8,001 nt of DNA from Aquificota bacterium (GCA_013153235.1 JAADEU010000054.1:1-8001); one strand, 5' to 3'. Positions 1 to 5,412 are shown, numbered from the stretch's first letter. Program-made: numbers and translations. Notes: generated from the letters alone by a model not told the origin.

Positions 1-140
1 ATAGTTATGACTTCCAATACAAGATGTAATTCTGGCTTAAGTCAGTATGTTATATTGACACTTCAAGGTAGAATTGGCATAAAATCTCATTTGGTTTGTG
101 GAGTTGTAGTCAGATAGGAGCACGAAACAGATAAATTTTT

Positions 141-158
141 TGTATATGTATATGTATA
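141..158. repeat. Tandem hexamer TGTATA x3
   Basis: Three perfect head-to-tail copies of TGTATA, followed by TATAAAAAATAAAA. This is a short AT-rich microsatellite-like run in non-coding DNA. No function can be assigned; it may simply add to DNA flexibility or curvature upstream of the bacteriohemerythrin promoter. Confidence 0.6.
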
Positions 159-206
159 TAAAAAATAAAAACTCTACGCTCAAGATTAATAGTTTTCTAT
201 TCATTG

Positions 207-269
207 ATAATTCATAATTGACAATTTATGAAAGAGATTTTAGTTTTGTATCAATACATTATGAATTAT
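207..269. repeat. Inverted repeats upstream of the bacteriohemerythrin gene
   Basis: ATAATTCATAAT at 207-218 is repeated as its exact reverse complement, ATTATGAATTAT, at 258-269 (12 bp arms, 39-base spacer). The left arm also takes part in a second, nearly perfect palindrome at 211-232, TTCATAATTG-A-CAA-T-TTATGAA. The motif TTATGAA therefore occurs twice downstream of one TTCATAA, allowing alternative pairings. The right arm overlaps the -10 box at 267-272, so a protein bound there would block transcription. An operator is inferred. In such AT-rich DNA, chance palindromes are more likely than usual. Confidence 0.5.
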
Positions 270-272
270 AAT
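245..272 (+). promoter_or_regulatory. Probable sigma-70 promoter of the bacteriohemerythrin gene
   Basis: A perfect TATAAT at 267-272 lies about 40 bases before the start codon, with a weak -35 element (TTTGTA at 245-250, spacer 16). Transcription would start near 279, giving a leader of about 34 nt. The poor -35 fits a regulated promoter, and the -10 overlaps one arm of the 12 bp inverted repeat. Confidence 0.5.
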
Positions 273-312
273 TATGTAGTAAAGTACCACAAAACATATC
301 AGGAGTGAAGCC

Positions 313-720
313 ATGGTACTTATTGAATGGAATGAAGAGCTTGAACTGGGGATACCAGAGATAGACCAGCAACACAGAAAGCTGGTGGAAATGTTAAACG
401 AGTTTTACACAGAGCTGGAGGAAGGACACCAGAAGGAAGCCGTTGAGCATTTTCTTAAAAATCTGGAGGATTACCTCCACTACCATCTGGATTACGAGGA
501 AAAATTTATGGAAGAAAAAGGCTTTCCAGAAACCGATAACCACAAAAAGGTCCACCAGATGTTTAAAAATCTGTATGCAGAGGAAAAACAGAGATATCTG
601 GAAGGGGACCCTAAAGCCCTGAGGGAACTGGTTGCATTCACATTTTCATGGCTGTTTTCCCACATTATGAAAACAGACAAAAAATACGCAGAGTATCTCA
701 AGGAGAGGGGGTTAGCCTAA
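313..720 (+). CDS. Bacteriohemerythrin
   Basis: This is a 135-residue, single-domain hemerythrin, the usual length for bacterial members, which bind O2 at a non-heme di-iron centre in a four-helix bundle. All seven expected iron ligands are visible: His21 (in IDQQH), His58 and Glu62 (HLDYEE), His77 and His81 (HKKVH), His117 and Asp122 (HIMKTD). Trp6 and the opening GIPEID stretch also fit the family. There is no signal peptide or membrane segment, so the protein should be cytoplasmic. The start is supported by AGGAG at 301-305, seven bases upstream of the ATG. In a microaerophile a plausible role is O2 storage, sensing or delivery to an oxidase, but that is inference. The gene is monocistronic and its last 9 bases overlap the end of hisS on the other strand. 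No sensory or signalling domain is attached. Confidence 0.93.
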   Translation: MVLIEWNEELELGIPEIDQQHRKLVEMLNEFYTELEEGHQKEAVEHFLKNLEDYLHYHLDYEEKFMEEKGFPETDNHKKVHQMFKNLYAEEKQRYLEGDPKALRELVAFTFSWLFSHIMKTDKKYAEYLKERGLA

Positions 721-729
721 AGCCCCCTT
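705..729. terminator. Possible bidirectional hairpin between convergent genes
   Basis: GGGGG at 707-711 pairs with CCCCC at 723-727. The stem extends outward by A706-T728 and a G-T pair, and inward by a G-T and an A-T pair, leaving a loop of about 7 bases. Both stop codons (712-714 on the - strand, 718-720 on the + strand) lie in the loop region. On the + side it is followed by a short TTTT at 733-736; on the - side there is no U-tract. It may act as a weak terminator or as a barrier against antisense read-through. Confidence 0.4.
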
Positions 730-1956
730 CAGTTTTCCTGAAACCACCTCTATCAGGTCCTGAATATTCTCAAACAGTTCCTGTTCACCACTTTCCATAT
801 CCTTCAGTTCCGGCTTTTCCGAAACAAACACAACGAACCTGCTACCGAATTTATTAGCGACCTTCATTTTTGATTTTAAACTGCCCTCTTTCAGTATAAG
901 CTCCGTTTTTATTCCTTCCTTTCTCAGGAACTGGGCTGCCTTTAGAGCCTGTATGTTAAACTCAGAAACAACAGGAATAACCGATACCAGAGGCTGGTCT
1001 TCAGGCATTGTCTCAACAAGGAGCATAAGCCTCTCTATTCCTGCTGCAAATCCAAGGGCCGGTGTATCAGGTCCACCAAGTTGTTTTACCAGGGTATCGT
1101 ATCTGCCGCCGGCAGCTACAGTTCCCTGGGCACCTATCTTATCTGTGATAAACTCAAAAACCGTGTCTGTGTAGTAATCCAGTCCCCTTACCAGCCGTGG
1201 ATTTACCGTAAAATCAACACCAAGGCCTGTAAGATATTCTTTCAGTCTTTCAAACCTCTCAAGGCTCTTTTCAGATATAAAATCCATCAAAACAGGGGCA
1301 TCTGCCGTTGCCTGTCTGCATCCTTCAACCTTACAGTCCAGTACCCTGAGAGGGTTTCTCTCTATCCTCTTACGACAGTCCTCACATAAACTGTCCTCAA
1401 CACCTTTTAAAAACTGCCTAAGAACCTCCATGTACCTCTTTCTGCTTTCAAAATCCCCCAGGGTGTTTATCTCAAGCCTTGTCTGTATTCCGAGGCTGTC
1501 CAGTATGTCCTGCACCATCTTTATCAGCTCGGCATCAGCAACAGGACTGTCCACACCAAAAATCTCAGCCCCAATCTGGTGAAACTGTCTGTACCTTCCT
1601 GCCTGGGGTCTCTCGTACCTGAACATGGCTCCTTCATAAAACAGTTTCTGGTATCCACCCTTTGCATACAGTTTTTCCTCAATATATGCCCTTACAGCAG
1701 ATGCTGTCCCTTCAGGTCTAAGGGCAACCTTCCTTCCACCTCTGTCCTCAAACACGTACATCTCCTTCTGGACTATGTCTGTTTCCTCGCCAACAGACCT
1801 GACAAACAGTGAAACATCCTCAACAAAGGGAAGTATTATCTCCTCAAAGTTGTATTTCTCAAAAATATTCCTTGCGGTATCAACCACATACCGGTACTTT
1901 CTGGCATTTTCACCGTATATATCCTGAAATCCTCTTACCCTTTTTATCTGGGACAA
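712..1956 (-). CDS. hisS: Histidyl-tRNA synthetase
   Basis: Class II aminoacyl-tRNA synthetase that charges tRNA-His in the cytoplasm; 414 residues, normal for bacterial HisRS. The order of motifs is complete: RGFQDI (8-13); motif 1 around 38-62; LRPEGTA (79-85); motif 2 around 106-131, including the FRYERPQAGRYRQFHQ region; the HisRS-specific RGLDYY (257-262); AAGGRYD (281-287); motif 3 GFAAGIERL (302-310); and a C-terminal anticodon-binding domain from about 325. The insertion domain carries four cysteines (191, 194, 208, 213), a possible metal site seen in many bacterial HisRS. The frame stays open upstream to 2088, but TTG at 1956 is preferred: it has GGAGGAG six bases before it, gives the family's usual N-terminus and avoids overlapping the gene upstream. 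The gene lies 29 bases downstream of the archaemetzincin gene and is probably cotranscribed with it. Confidence 0.95.
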   Translation of the reverse strand: MSQIKRVRGFQDIYGENARKYRYVVDTARNIFEKYNFEEIILPFVEDVSLFVRSVGEETDIVQKEMYVFEDRGGRKVALRPEGTASAVRAYIEEKLYAKGGYQKLFYEGAMFRYERPQAGRYRQFHQIGAEIFGVDSPVADAELIKMVQDILDSLGIQTRLEINTLGDFESRKRYMEVLRQFLKGVEDSLCEDCRKRIERNPLRVLDCKVEGCRQATADAPVLMDFISEKSLERFERLKEYLTGLGVDFTVNPRLVRGLDYYTDTVFEFITDKIGAQGTVAAGGRYDTLVKQLGGPDTPALGFAAGIERLMLLVETMPEDQPLVSVIPVVSEFNIQALKAAQFLRKEGIKTELILKEGSLKSKMKVANKFGSRFVVFVSEKPELKDMESGEQELFENIQDLIEVVSGKLKGALG

Positions 1957-1962
1957 TACATG

Positions 1963-1969
1963 CTCCTCC
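1963..1969 (-). promoter_or_regulatory. Ribosome binding site that fixes the TTG start of hisS
   Basis: GGAGGAG on the - strand, six bases before TTG (1956-1954). An ATG between the two lies in another frame. The strength and spacing of this site argue for initiation at TTG rather than at any codon further upstream. Confidence 0.8.
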
Positions 1970-1985
1970 GGTGGTTTTTCTTTAA

Positions 1986-2525
1986 TTATAAACCAATTGC
2001 AGCCTTCACTTTGGAATAACAGGAAGGACAGAACATATAACTTTTCCTGTCTGTATCTGCTATGGAGTTTGAAAAATGCATAACACATTCAGGATTCGGG
2101 CAGTGCCCCAGTCCAAGGGTGTGGCCTATCTCGTGCACAGCCTCCTTCAAAACCCTTTCATTGAAAACAGCAGGGTCTTCAGGCAACCCATAAAAACTGT
2201 TGTGCAGTCTGAATGTTGATATCACAGCCGTTCTGGTATAACCTGATGCCACCCCGAACACAAAATTCAGACCAGGCTCATACAGGTCAACAGACACAAT
2301 CCCGAGAACAATATTTTCACCCTGAACGAGGGATAGAAGCTCCCTTAAAAAATAGCTTCCAAGGTACTGTCTTCTTGCAGGGTCAAAAGCCGCAGCAGGA
2401 AGACCCATAGGGGATTTCCACACAACAGGAAGGGAAAAAATCTCCTCAAGCTTTTCTGTTATAAACCCCCTATCAATACTATCCTCAGGTCTGAAAGGCT
2501 GGATGATAATTGAACTGAATCTCAA
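1986..2525 (-). CDS. amzA: Archaemetzincin-type zinc metalloprotease
   Basis: A predicted zinc-dependent peptidase of the archaemetzincin family (peptidase family M54), 179 residues and close to the family's typical size. The C-terminal third carries the full signature: HEIGHTLGLGH (131-141) supplies three zinc ligands and the catalytic Glu132, followed at once by Cys142, then Cys147, the metzincin Met149, and a CPSC pair (Cys166, Cys169) forming the second, structural zinc site. There is no signal peptide, so it should be cytoplasmic. Physiological substrates of this family are poorly known. The frame is open further upstream to an ATG at 2609, but TTG at 2525 is preferred because GGTGGGGGA lies just before it and the family normally begins with a strand such as SSIIIQPF. 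The family is commonest in archaea, so transfer is possible. It precedes hisS on the same strand. Confidence 0.87.
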   Translation of the reverse strand: MRFSSIIIQPFRPEDSIDRGFITEKLEEIFSLPVVWKSPMGLPAAAFDPARRQYLGSYFLRELLSLVQGENIVLGIVSVDLYEPGLNFVFGVASGYTRTAVISTFRLHNSFYGLPEDPAVFNERVLKEAVHEIGHTLGLGHCPNPECVMHFSNSIADTDRKSYMFCPSCYSKVKAAIGL

Positions 2526-2532
2526 GAGAGTA

Positions 2533-2541
2533 TCCCCCACC
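2533..2541 (-). promoter_or_regulatory. Ribosome binding site supporting the TTG start of amzA
   Basis: GGTGGGGGA on the - strand; its GGGGGA part ends seven bases before the TTG at 2525. It supports a start well inside the longer open frame and would make this the second TTG start in a two-gene operon. Confidence 0.5.
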
Positions 2542-2560
2542 ACAAAAAGCTGAAAATATA

Positions 2561-2609
2561 AAAATATATCTGGATATAAAAATTTCAAAAAATCTTTGAT
2601 TTTTGTCAA
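2561..2609 (-). promoter_or_regulatory. Candidate promoter for the amzA-hisS operon
   Basis: Two overlapping options read leftward. One is TTGACA (2609-2604) with TGAAAT (2587-2582), spacer 16. The other is TTGAAA (2588-2583) with TATTTT (2566-2561), spacer 16. Either places the transcription start 25-55 bases before the amzA TTG. The region is very AT-rich, so the exact boxes are uncertain. Confidence 0.35.
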
Positions 2610-2624
2610 AAAACCTTTTAAAAT
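2596..2624 (+). promoter_or_regulatory. Probable sigma-70 promoter of sdhB-sdhE
   Basis: TTGATT at 2596-2601, a 17-base spacer, then TAAAAT at 2619-2624. Transcription would start near 2631, leaving a leader of about 28 nt that contains GAGGTGG (2648-2654), four bases before the sdhB ATG. It overlaps the divergent promoter of amzA-hisS, so the two directions may compete. Confidence 0.55.
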
Positions 2625-2658
2625 AACTCAAACAGCGTTTTAATAATGAGGTGGGAAG

Positions 2659-3723
2659 ATGGAAATATTCAAATTAAAGGTTTACAGGTACGACCCTACA
2701 AAAGACAGTGAACCTTACTACAGAACCTATGAACTGCCTGTTGAAAAAGGAATGACAGTCCTTGCTGCCCTGTTTAAGGCAAAAGAGGAGCAGGACCCTA
2801 CAATATCTTTCAGGTATAACTGCCGTGCTGCAATCTGTGGCTCATGTGCAATGAGGATAAACGGACATGCCACACTTGCCTGTAAAGTCCAGATAACACA
2901 CCTCCTTGAAAAATACGACACAGATACAATAACCGTTGACCCGATAGGAAACGTAAAACCTCTGAAAGACCTGATTTACGATATGGACTGGCTGGTGGAC
3001 AAACTCAAAAGGGTCAAACCATGGTTTATACCAAAAGAGCCACCACCGGCAGACGGAACAGAGTACAGACAGGACCCATACGACCACCACAGGATTGATT
3101 TTGCATCTGACTGTATCCTGTGTGCCTCATGTATGTCAGACTGTAATGCCCTGAAGGCAAACAAAGACTTTCTGGGACCTATGGTCCATTCAAAGGCATA
3201 CAGATTCATTGCTGACACAAGAGACGGGGAAAAACAGGAAAGATTTGAGGCTATACTGGAAGACCTGAACCTTGAGTGGTGCGTAAGATGTGTTGAGTGT
3301 ACAACAAGATGTCCTAAAGAGGTTCAGCCGTACGAAAACATTATCAGACTGAGAATAATGGCTGCCGAAGCAGGATACAAAACACCTGGTGAGATTCACG
3401 CAGAGATATTTGAGCAGGACATCTACAACAGAGGTCTCCTTAACGAAATGCTCCTGCCTATGAGACAGGAAGGTATACTGGGTGCTATCAAAAGGGCACC
3501 ATTTGGAATAAAAATGATGCTCAAAGGAAAGGTAAACTACGCCGATTTCTTCGGAGGCCACAAAATTAAGAGACTGGAAGAGGTCCAGAAGATATACGAG
3601 GTGGCAAAACAGAAAGAAAAAGAGGTGAAAATAAAACTGCCCCAGATAATGGGCGTTATATACGAAGATAAAAGAAAAACAAGAAAAAGACCTAACTATG
3701 CAGAAACCGGAGGTAACGAGTAA
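2659..3723 (+). CDS. sdhB: Succinate dehydrogenase/fumarate reductase iron-sulfur subunit, non-classical type
   Basis: Electron-transfer subunit of a complex II-type enzyme, 354 residues. An N-terminal plant-type ferredoxin domain holds a [2Fe-2S] site at Cys55, Cys60, Cys63 and Cys75. A C-terminal ferredoxin domain holds CILCASCMSDC (152-162), a [4Fe-4S] site, and CVRCVECTTRCP (208-219). In classical SdhB the last site is C-x5-C-x3-CP and binds [3Fe-4S]; here Cys211 adds a fourth ligand, as described for type E enzymes of Sulfolobus and relatives, so a second [4Fe-4S] is expected. About 130 residues follow the last cluster, making it much longer than the roughly 240-residue E. coli protein. 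sdhE overlaps its stop by one base. Whether the enzyme runs as fumarate reductase (reductive TCA cycle) or succinate dehydrogenase cannot be read here; frdB is an equally valid name. No flavoprotein gene is adjacent. Confidence 0.93.
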   Translation: MEIFKLKVYRYDPTKDSEPYYRTYELPVEKGMTVLAALFKAKEEQDPTISFRYNCRAAICGSCAMRINGHATLACKVQITHLLEKYDTDTITVDPIGNVKPLKDLIYDMDWLVDKLKRVKPWFIPKEPPPADGTEYRQDPYDHHRIDFASDCILCASCMSDCNALKANKDFLGPMVHSKAYRFIADTRDGEKQERFEAILEDLNLEWCVRCVECTTRCPKEVQPYENIIRLRIMAAEAGYKTPGEIHAEIFEQDIYNRGLLNEMLLPMRQEGILGAIKRAPFGIKMMLKGKVNYADFFGGHKIKRLEEVQKIYEVAKQKEKEVKIKLPQIMGVIYEDKRKTRKRPNYAETGGNE

Positions 3724-4607
3724 TGGCCGAGCTTAAATACGCATTTTATACAGGATGTTCTGCAAAAGGGGTGGCACCGGAGCTTTACAACTCCACAAAA
3801 CTGGTGGCAGACAAACTGGGAATGGAGCTTATAGAGCTCGAGGCAGCTACATGTTGCGGGGCAGGAGCGGTACAGGAAAAGGACGAATTTTTAGCCCTTA
3901 CAATAAACGCAAGAAACCTGGCACTTGCAGAGGAACTGGGACTTGACCTCCTCACCATATGTAACACATGTACCCTGATGCTCAGGGAAACAAAATTCAA
4001 ACTGGATAACGACCCAGAGCTTAAAGAAGCCGTTAACGAGGTTCTCAAAGAGGCAGGACTTGAGTATAAAGGAACTTCAGAGGTAACCCACTTCCTGTGG
4101 GAAGTGATAGATGGGGTTGGTCTTGACAGACTCAAAGAGATGGTCGTAAGACCGCTTAAAGAGTTTAACATAGCACCATTTTACGGATGCCACATCATAA
4201 GACCACCTTATCTGATAGGATACGAAGACCCTGACAACCCAAAATCCATTGAGATGATAATTGAGGCTGTAGGTGGAAACCCTGTTGACCACACTGCAAG
4301 ACTTGCATGCTGCGGTTTCCACTCATTCTGGTCAGCGGAAGACAAAGTAACTCTCAGACTTACAGCAATGGATGCAGAGTCTGCAAAGGAAGAAAAGGCA
4401 GATTTCATGGTAACACCGTGTCCTCTGTGCCATACACAGCTTGATGCTATGCAGGAAGAGGCAGAGGAAAGAATCGGTGTTAAACTGGGAATACCTGTTT
4501 TACACCTTCCACAGATGATTGGTCTCGCAATAGGATTCAAACCAAAAGAACTTGGACTTGAAAAACACGTAATATCAACAGAGGAAATAATTAGAAAAGT
4601 CGCCTAA
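3723..4607 (+). CDS. sdhE: CCG-domain subunit of a type E succinate dehydrogenase/fumarate reductase (HdrB-like)
   Basis: 294 residues with two complete cysteine-rich CCG domains, like heterodisulfide reductase subunit B and the SdhE/FrdE anchor-replacing subunits. Domain 1: Cys12, CCG at 44-46, CNTC at 80-83. Domain 2: Cys156, CCG at 196-198, CPLC at 233-236. Each such set can bind a non-cubane [4Fe-4S] cluster. There are no transmembrane segments, so membrane attachment, if any, must be peripheral; by analogy it would exchange electrons with a quinone or a soluble donor. This SdhE is unrelated to the small flavinylation factor of the same name. The ATG overlaps the sdhB stop (TAATG), so translation is coupled. 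The pairing with an SdhB carrying the extra cluster cysteine is internally consistent. A heterodisulfide-reductase-type or thiol:fumarate reductase role (TfrB in methanogens resembles a fusion of these two proteins) is a less likely alternative. Confidence 0.88.
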   Translation: MAELKYAFYTGCSAKGVAPELYNSTKLVADKLGMELIELEAATCCGAGAVQEKDEFLALTINARNLALAEELGLDLLTICNTCTLMLRETKFKLDNDPELKEAVNEVLKEAGLEYKGTSEVTHFLWEVIDGVGLDRLKEMVVRPLKEFNIAPFYGCHIIRPPYLIGYEDPDNPKSIEMIIEAVGGNPVDHTARLACCGFHSFWSAEDKVTLRLTAMDAESAKEEKADFMVTPCPLCHTQLDAMQEEAEERIGVKLGIPVLHLPQMIGLAIGFKPKELGLEKHVISTEEIIRKVA

Positions 4608-4640
4608 AAAGGAAGGTCTTTGCCTTCCTTTCACCTTTTT
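4608..4640 (+). terminator. Rho-independent terminator of sdhB-sdhE
   Basis: A perfect 9 bp stem (AAAGGAAGG at 4608-4616 with CCTTCCTTT at 4623-4631) and a 6-base loop begin directly after the sdhE stop codon, followed by CACC and TTTTT (4636-4640). It closes the two-gene operon. Confidence 0.8.
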
Positions 4641-4660
4641 ATGATATAGATTATACCCGG

Positions 4661-4743
4661 AAGCAGTTTTATATATAAAAATATTTGCATTAATATACTG
4701 CTTTTATATATAATTATTCTTAGGGATATTCTAATATATAAAA
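4661..4743. promoter_or_regulatory. Palindrome-rich AT control region before arsR-trx-lpxA
   Basis: Several nested symmetries are visible. TTTTATATATAAAA at 4667-4680 is a perfect 14 bp palindrome. TTTTATATATAA recurs as a direct repeat at 4667-4678 and 4702-4713. TTTTATATAT (4702-4711) pairs with ATATATAAAA (4734-4743) as a 10 bp inverted repeat flanking the -10 box and the likely start of transcription. AAGCAGT (4661-4667) is mirrored by ACTGCTT (4697-4703). ArsR-family repressors bind AT-rich inverted repeats over their own promoters, so the repressor encoded just downstream is the natural candidate to bind here. That is inference. Confidence 0.5.
4685..4714 (+). promoter_or_regulatory. 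Probable promoter of the arsR-led operon
   Basis: A perfect TATAAT at 4709-4714 with a weak TTGCAT at 4685-4690 (spacer 18). Transcription would start near 4720, giving a leader of about 48 nt. The -10 overlaps the left arm of the 4702/4734 inverted repeat, consistent with repression. Confidence 0.5.
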
Positions 4744-4752
4744 AACTAAATG

Positions 4753-4760
4753 AAGGTGGT
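4753..4760 (+). promoter_or_regulatory. Ribosome binding site that fixes the arsR start
   Basis: AAGGTGGT, seven bases before ATG 4768. An earlier in-frame ATG at 4750 immediately precedes this site and would leave it inside the coding sequence, so it is not preferred. Confidence 0.75.
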
Positions 4761-4767
4761 GGGCATT

Positions 4768-5082
4768 ATGAGTGAAGAAATTTTAGTGGACGAAAAAGAA
4801 AAATGGAAGGATGAGGAGTTCTTAGAGGAAAATGCAGAACTCCTTAAGGCTCTGGCTCATCCGAACAGACTTAAGATTATAGGGTTCCTCAGCTCAGGAA
4901 AAAAATGTGTAAAACATATCTGGGAAGCCCTTGACCTGCCTCAGCCGAATGTATCACAGCACTTGTCTGTTTTAAGAAATAAGGGTATACTGGGATATAA
5001 GAGGCAAGGTTCAATTGTGTGTTATTACATTAAAAACAAGAAGGCCCTTGAAATTTATAAGCTACTACTAAAGGAGGAATAA
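4768..5082 (+). CDS. ArsR/SmtB-family winged-helix transcriptional repressor
   Basis: 104 residues with one ArsR-type winged helix-turn-helix: LLKALAHPNRLKII (25-38) is the family opening, the recognition helix lies around LPQPNVSQHLSVLRNKG (57-73), and the wing is GYKRQGSIVCYYI (76-88). Only two cysteines are present. Cys47 sits where classical arsenic sensors have the first cysteine of their ELCVC motif; Cys85 is in the wing. The full metal-binding ELCVC set is absent, so a thiol/sulfur or redox signal, or another ligand, is more plausible than arsenic, but this is not provable here. The gene heads a dense operon: the thioredoxin gene starts three bases after its stop, and the thioredoxin ribosome binding site lies inside its last codons. 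It probably controls its own promoter through the palindromes upstream. Confidence 0.88.
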   Translation: MSEEILVDEKEKWKDEEFLEENAELLKALAHPNRLKIIGFLSSGKKCVKHIWEALDLPQPNVSQHLSVLRNKGILGYKRQGSIVCYYIKNKKALEIYKLLLKEE

Positions 5083-5085
5083 AAT

Positions 5086-5403
5086 ATGGCTGGTAAAGTT
5101 TGCATTGTCAACGAATCTAACTGGGAGCAGGAAGTACTGAACTCTGATGTACCAGTACTGGTTGATTTCTGGGCTCCATGGTGTGGTCCATGTAGATTAA
5201 TAGCACCTGTTATAGAAGAACTTGCAGAAGAACTTGAAGGAAAAGCAAAAATATGCAAGCTCAACACAGATGAAAACCCAAATATAGCTATGAGATACGG
5301 AATCAGAGCTATTCCAACAATCATGGTTTTCAAAAACGGACAGGTTGTTGACACAAAAGTTGGCGTACAGCCAAAAGAAGTTCTCAAAAGCCTCCTGGTA
5401 TAA
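5086..5403 (+). CDS. trxA: Thioredoxin
   Basis: 105 residues, the standard size of a free cytoplasmic thioredoxin, a dithiol-disulfide oxidoreductase reduced by thioredoxin reductase. The active site is WCGPC (32-36) within VDFWAPWCGPC, and the cis-proline is Pro77 in AIPT, followed by the usual hydrophobic strand and a VGVQPKE stretch. There is no signal peptide or membrane anchor. Two additional cysteines (Cys6 and Cys57) lie outside the active site. AAGGAGGA at 5071-5078, seven bases before the ATG, lies inside the end of the ArsR gene, implying coupled expression. Being paired with an ArsR repressor recalls redox- or sulfur-responsive gene pairs in sulfur-oxidising bacteria, so a role in reading or resetting the repressor's thiol state is conceivable but unproven. 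It may equally be the general housekeeping thioredoxin. Confidence 0.95.
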   Translation: MAGKVCIVNESNWEQEVLNSDVPVLVDFWAPWCGPCRLIAPVIEELAEELEGKAKICKLNTDENPNIAMRYGIRAIPTIMVFKNGQVVDTKVGVQPKEVLKSLLV

Positions 5404-5408
5404 GGTGG
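5402..5408 (+). promoter_or_regulatory. Ribosome binding site that supports the TTG start of lpxA
   Basis: AAGGTGG begins inside the thioredoxin stop codon and ends four bases before TTG 5413. With the match of the resulting N-terminus (SVEIHPTAIV) to the LpxA family, it fixes the start. Confidence 0.75.
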
Positions 5409-5412
5409 TTAA

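Larger units (their letters stand above)
1..312. other. AT-rich intergenic region without a confident gene
   Basis: No convincing complete gene is visible. A reading frame is open on the + strand from the left edge to a TAG at 115-117. Its 38 residues end in a stretch resembling the C-terminal tail of IS200/IS605 TnpB proteins (a VCG motif near 97-105), and the frame would have to shift near position 110 to continue; this resemblance is weak. A TTGACA at 55-60 lies 17 bases upstream of CATAAA at 78-83, a possible promoter far from any gene. Three perfect tandem copies of TGTATA occupy 141-158. The right-hand part contains inverted repeats and the bacteriohemerythrin promoter, listed separately. 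Confidence 0.5.

Noticed and set aside
90..125. Sequence beginning GTTTGTGGAGTTG considered as a CRISPR repeat
   Set aside because: Only one copy is present, with no regularly spaced repeats or cas genes in the window.
1957..2088. N-terminal extension of hisS up to an ATG at 2088
   Set aside because: It would overlap the archaemetzincin coding sequence, adds 44 residues not typical of HisRS, and the strong GGAGGAG site lies inside it directly before TTG 1956.
2526..2609. Extension of amzA to an ATG at 2609
   Set aside because: The extra 28 residues are AT-driven hydrophobic sequence covering the likely promoter region; TTG 2525 has a ribosome binding site and gives the family's usual start.
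3190..3561. A 123-codon open frame on the - strand inside sdhB
   Set aside because: It lies wholly opposite a well-supported gene, has no ribosome binding site worth noting and resembles no protein; it is a by-product of the sdhB codon pattern.
4661..4743. AT-rich palindromes considered as a replication origin or attachment site
   Set aside because: No DnaA-box cluster, no dnaA/dnaN, no integrase and no duplicated tRNA end nearby; transcription control fits better.
4750..4767. ATG at 4750 as the ArsR start
   Set aside because: It comes just before the AAGGTGGT site that should serve the next ATG at 4768, and has no upstream ribosome binding site of its own.
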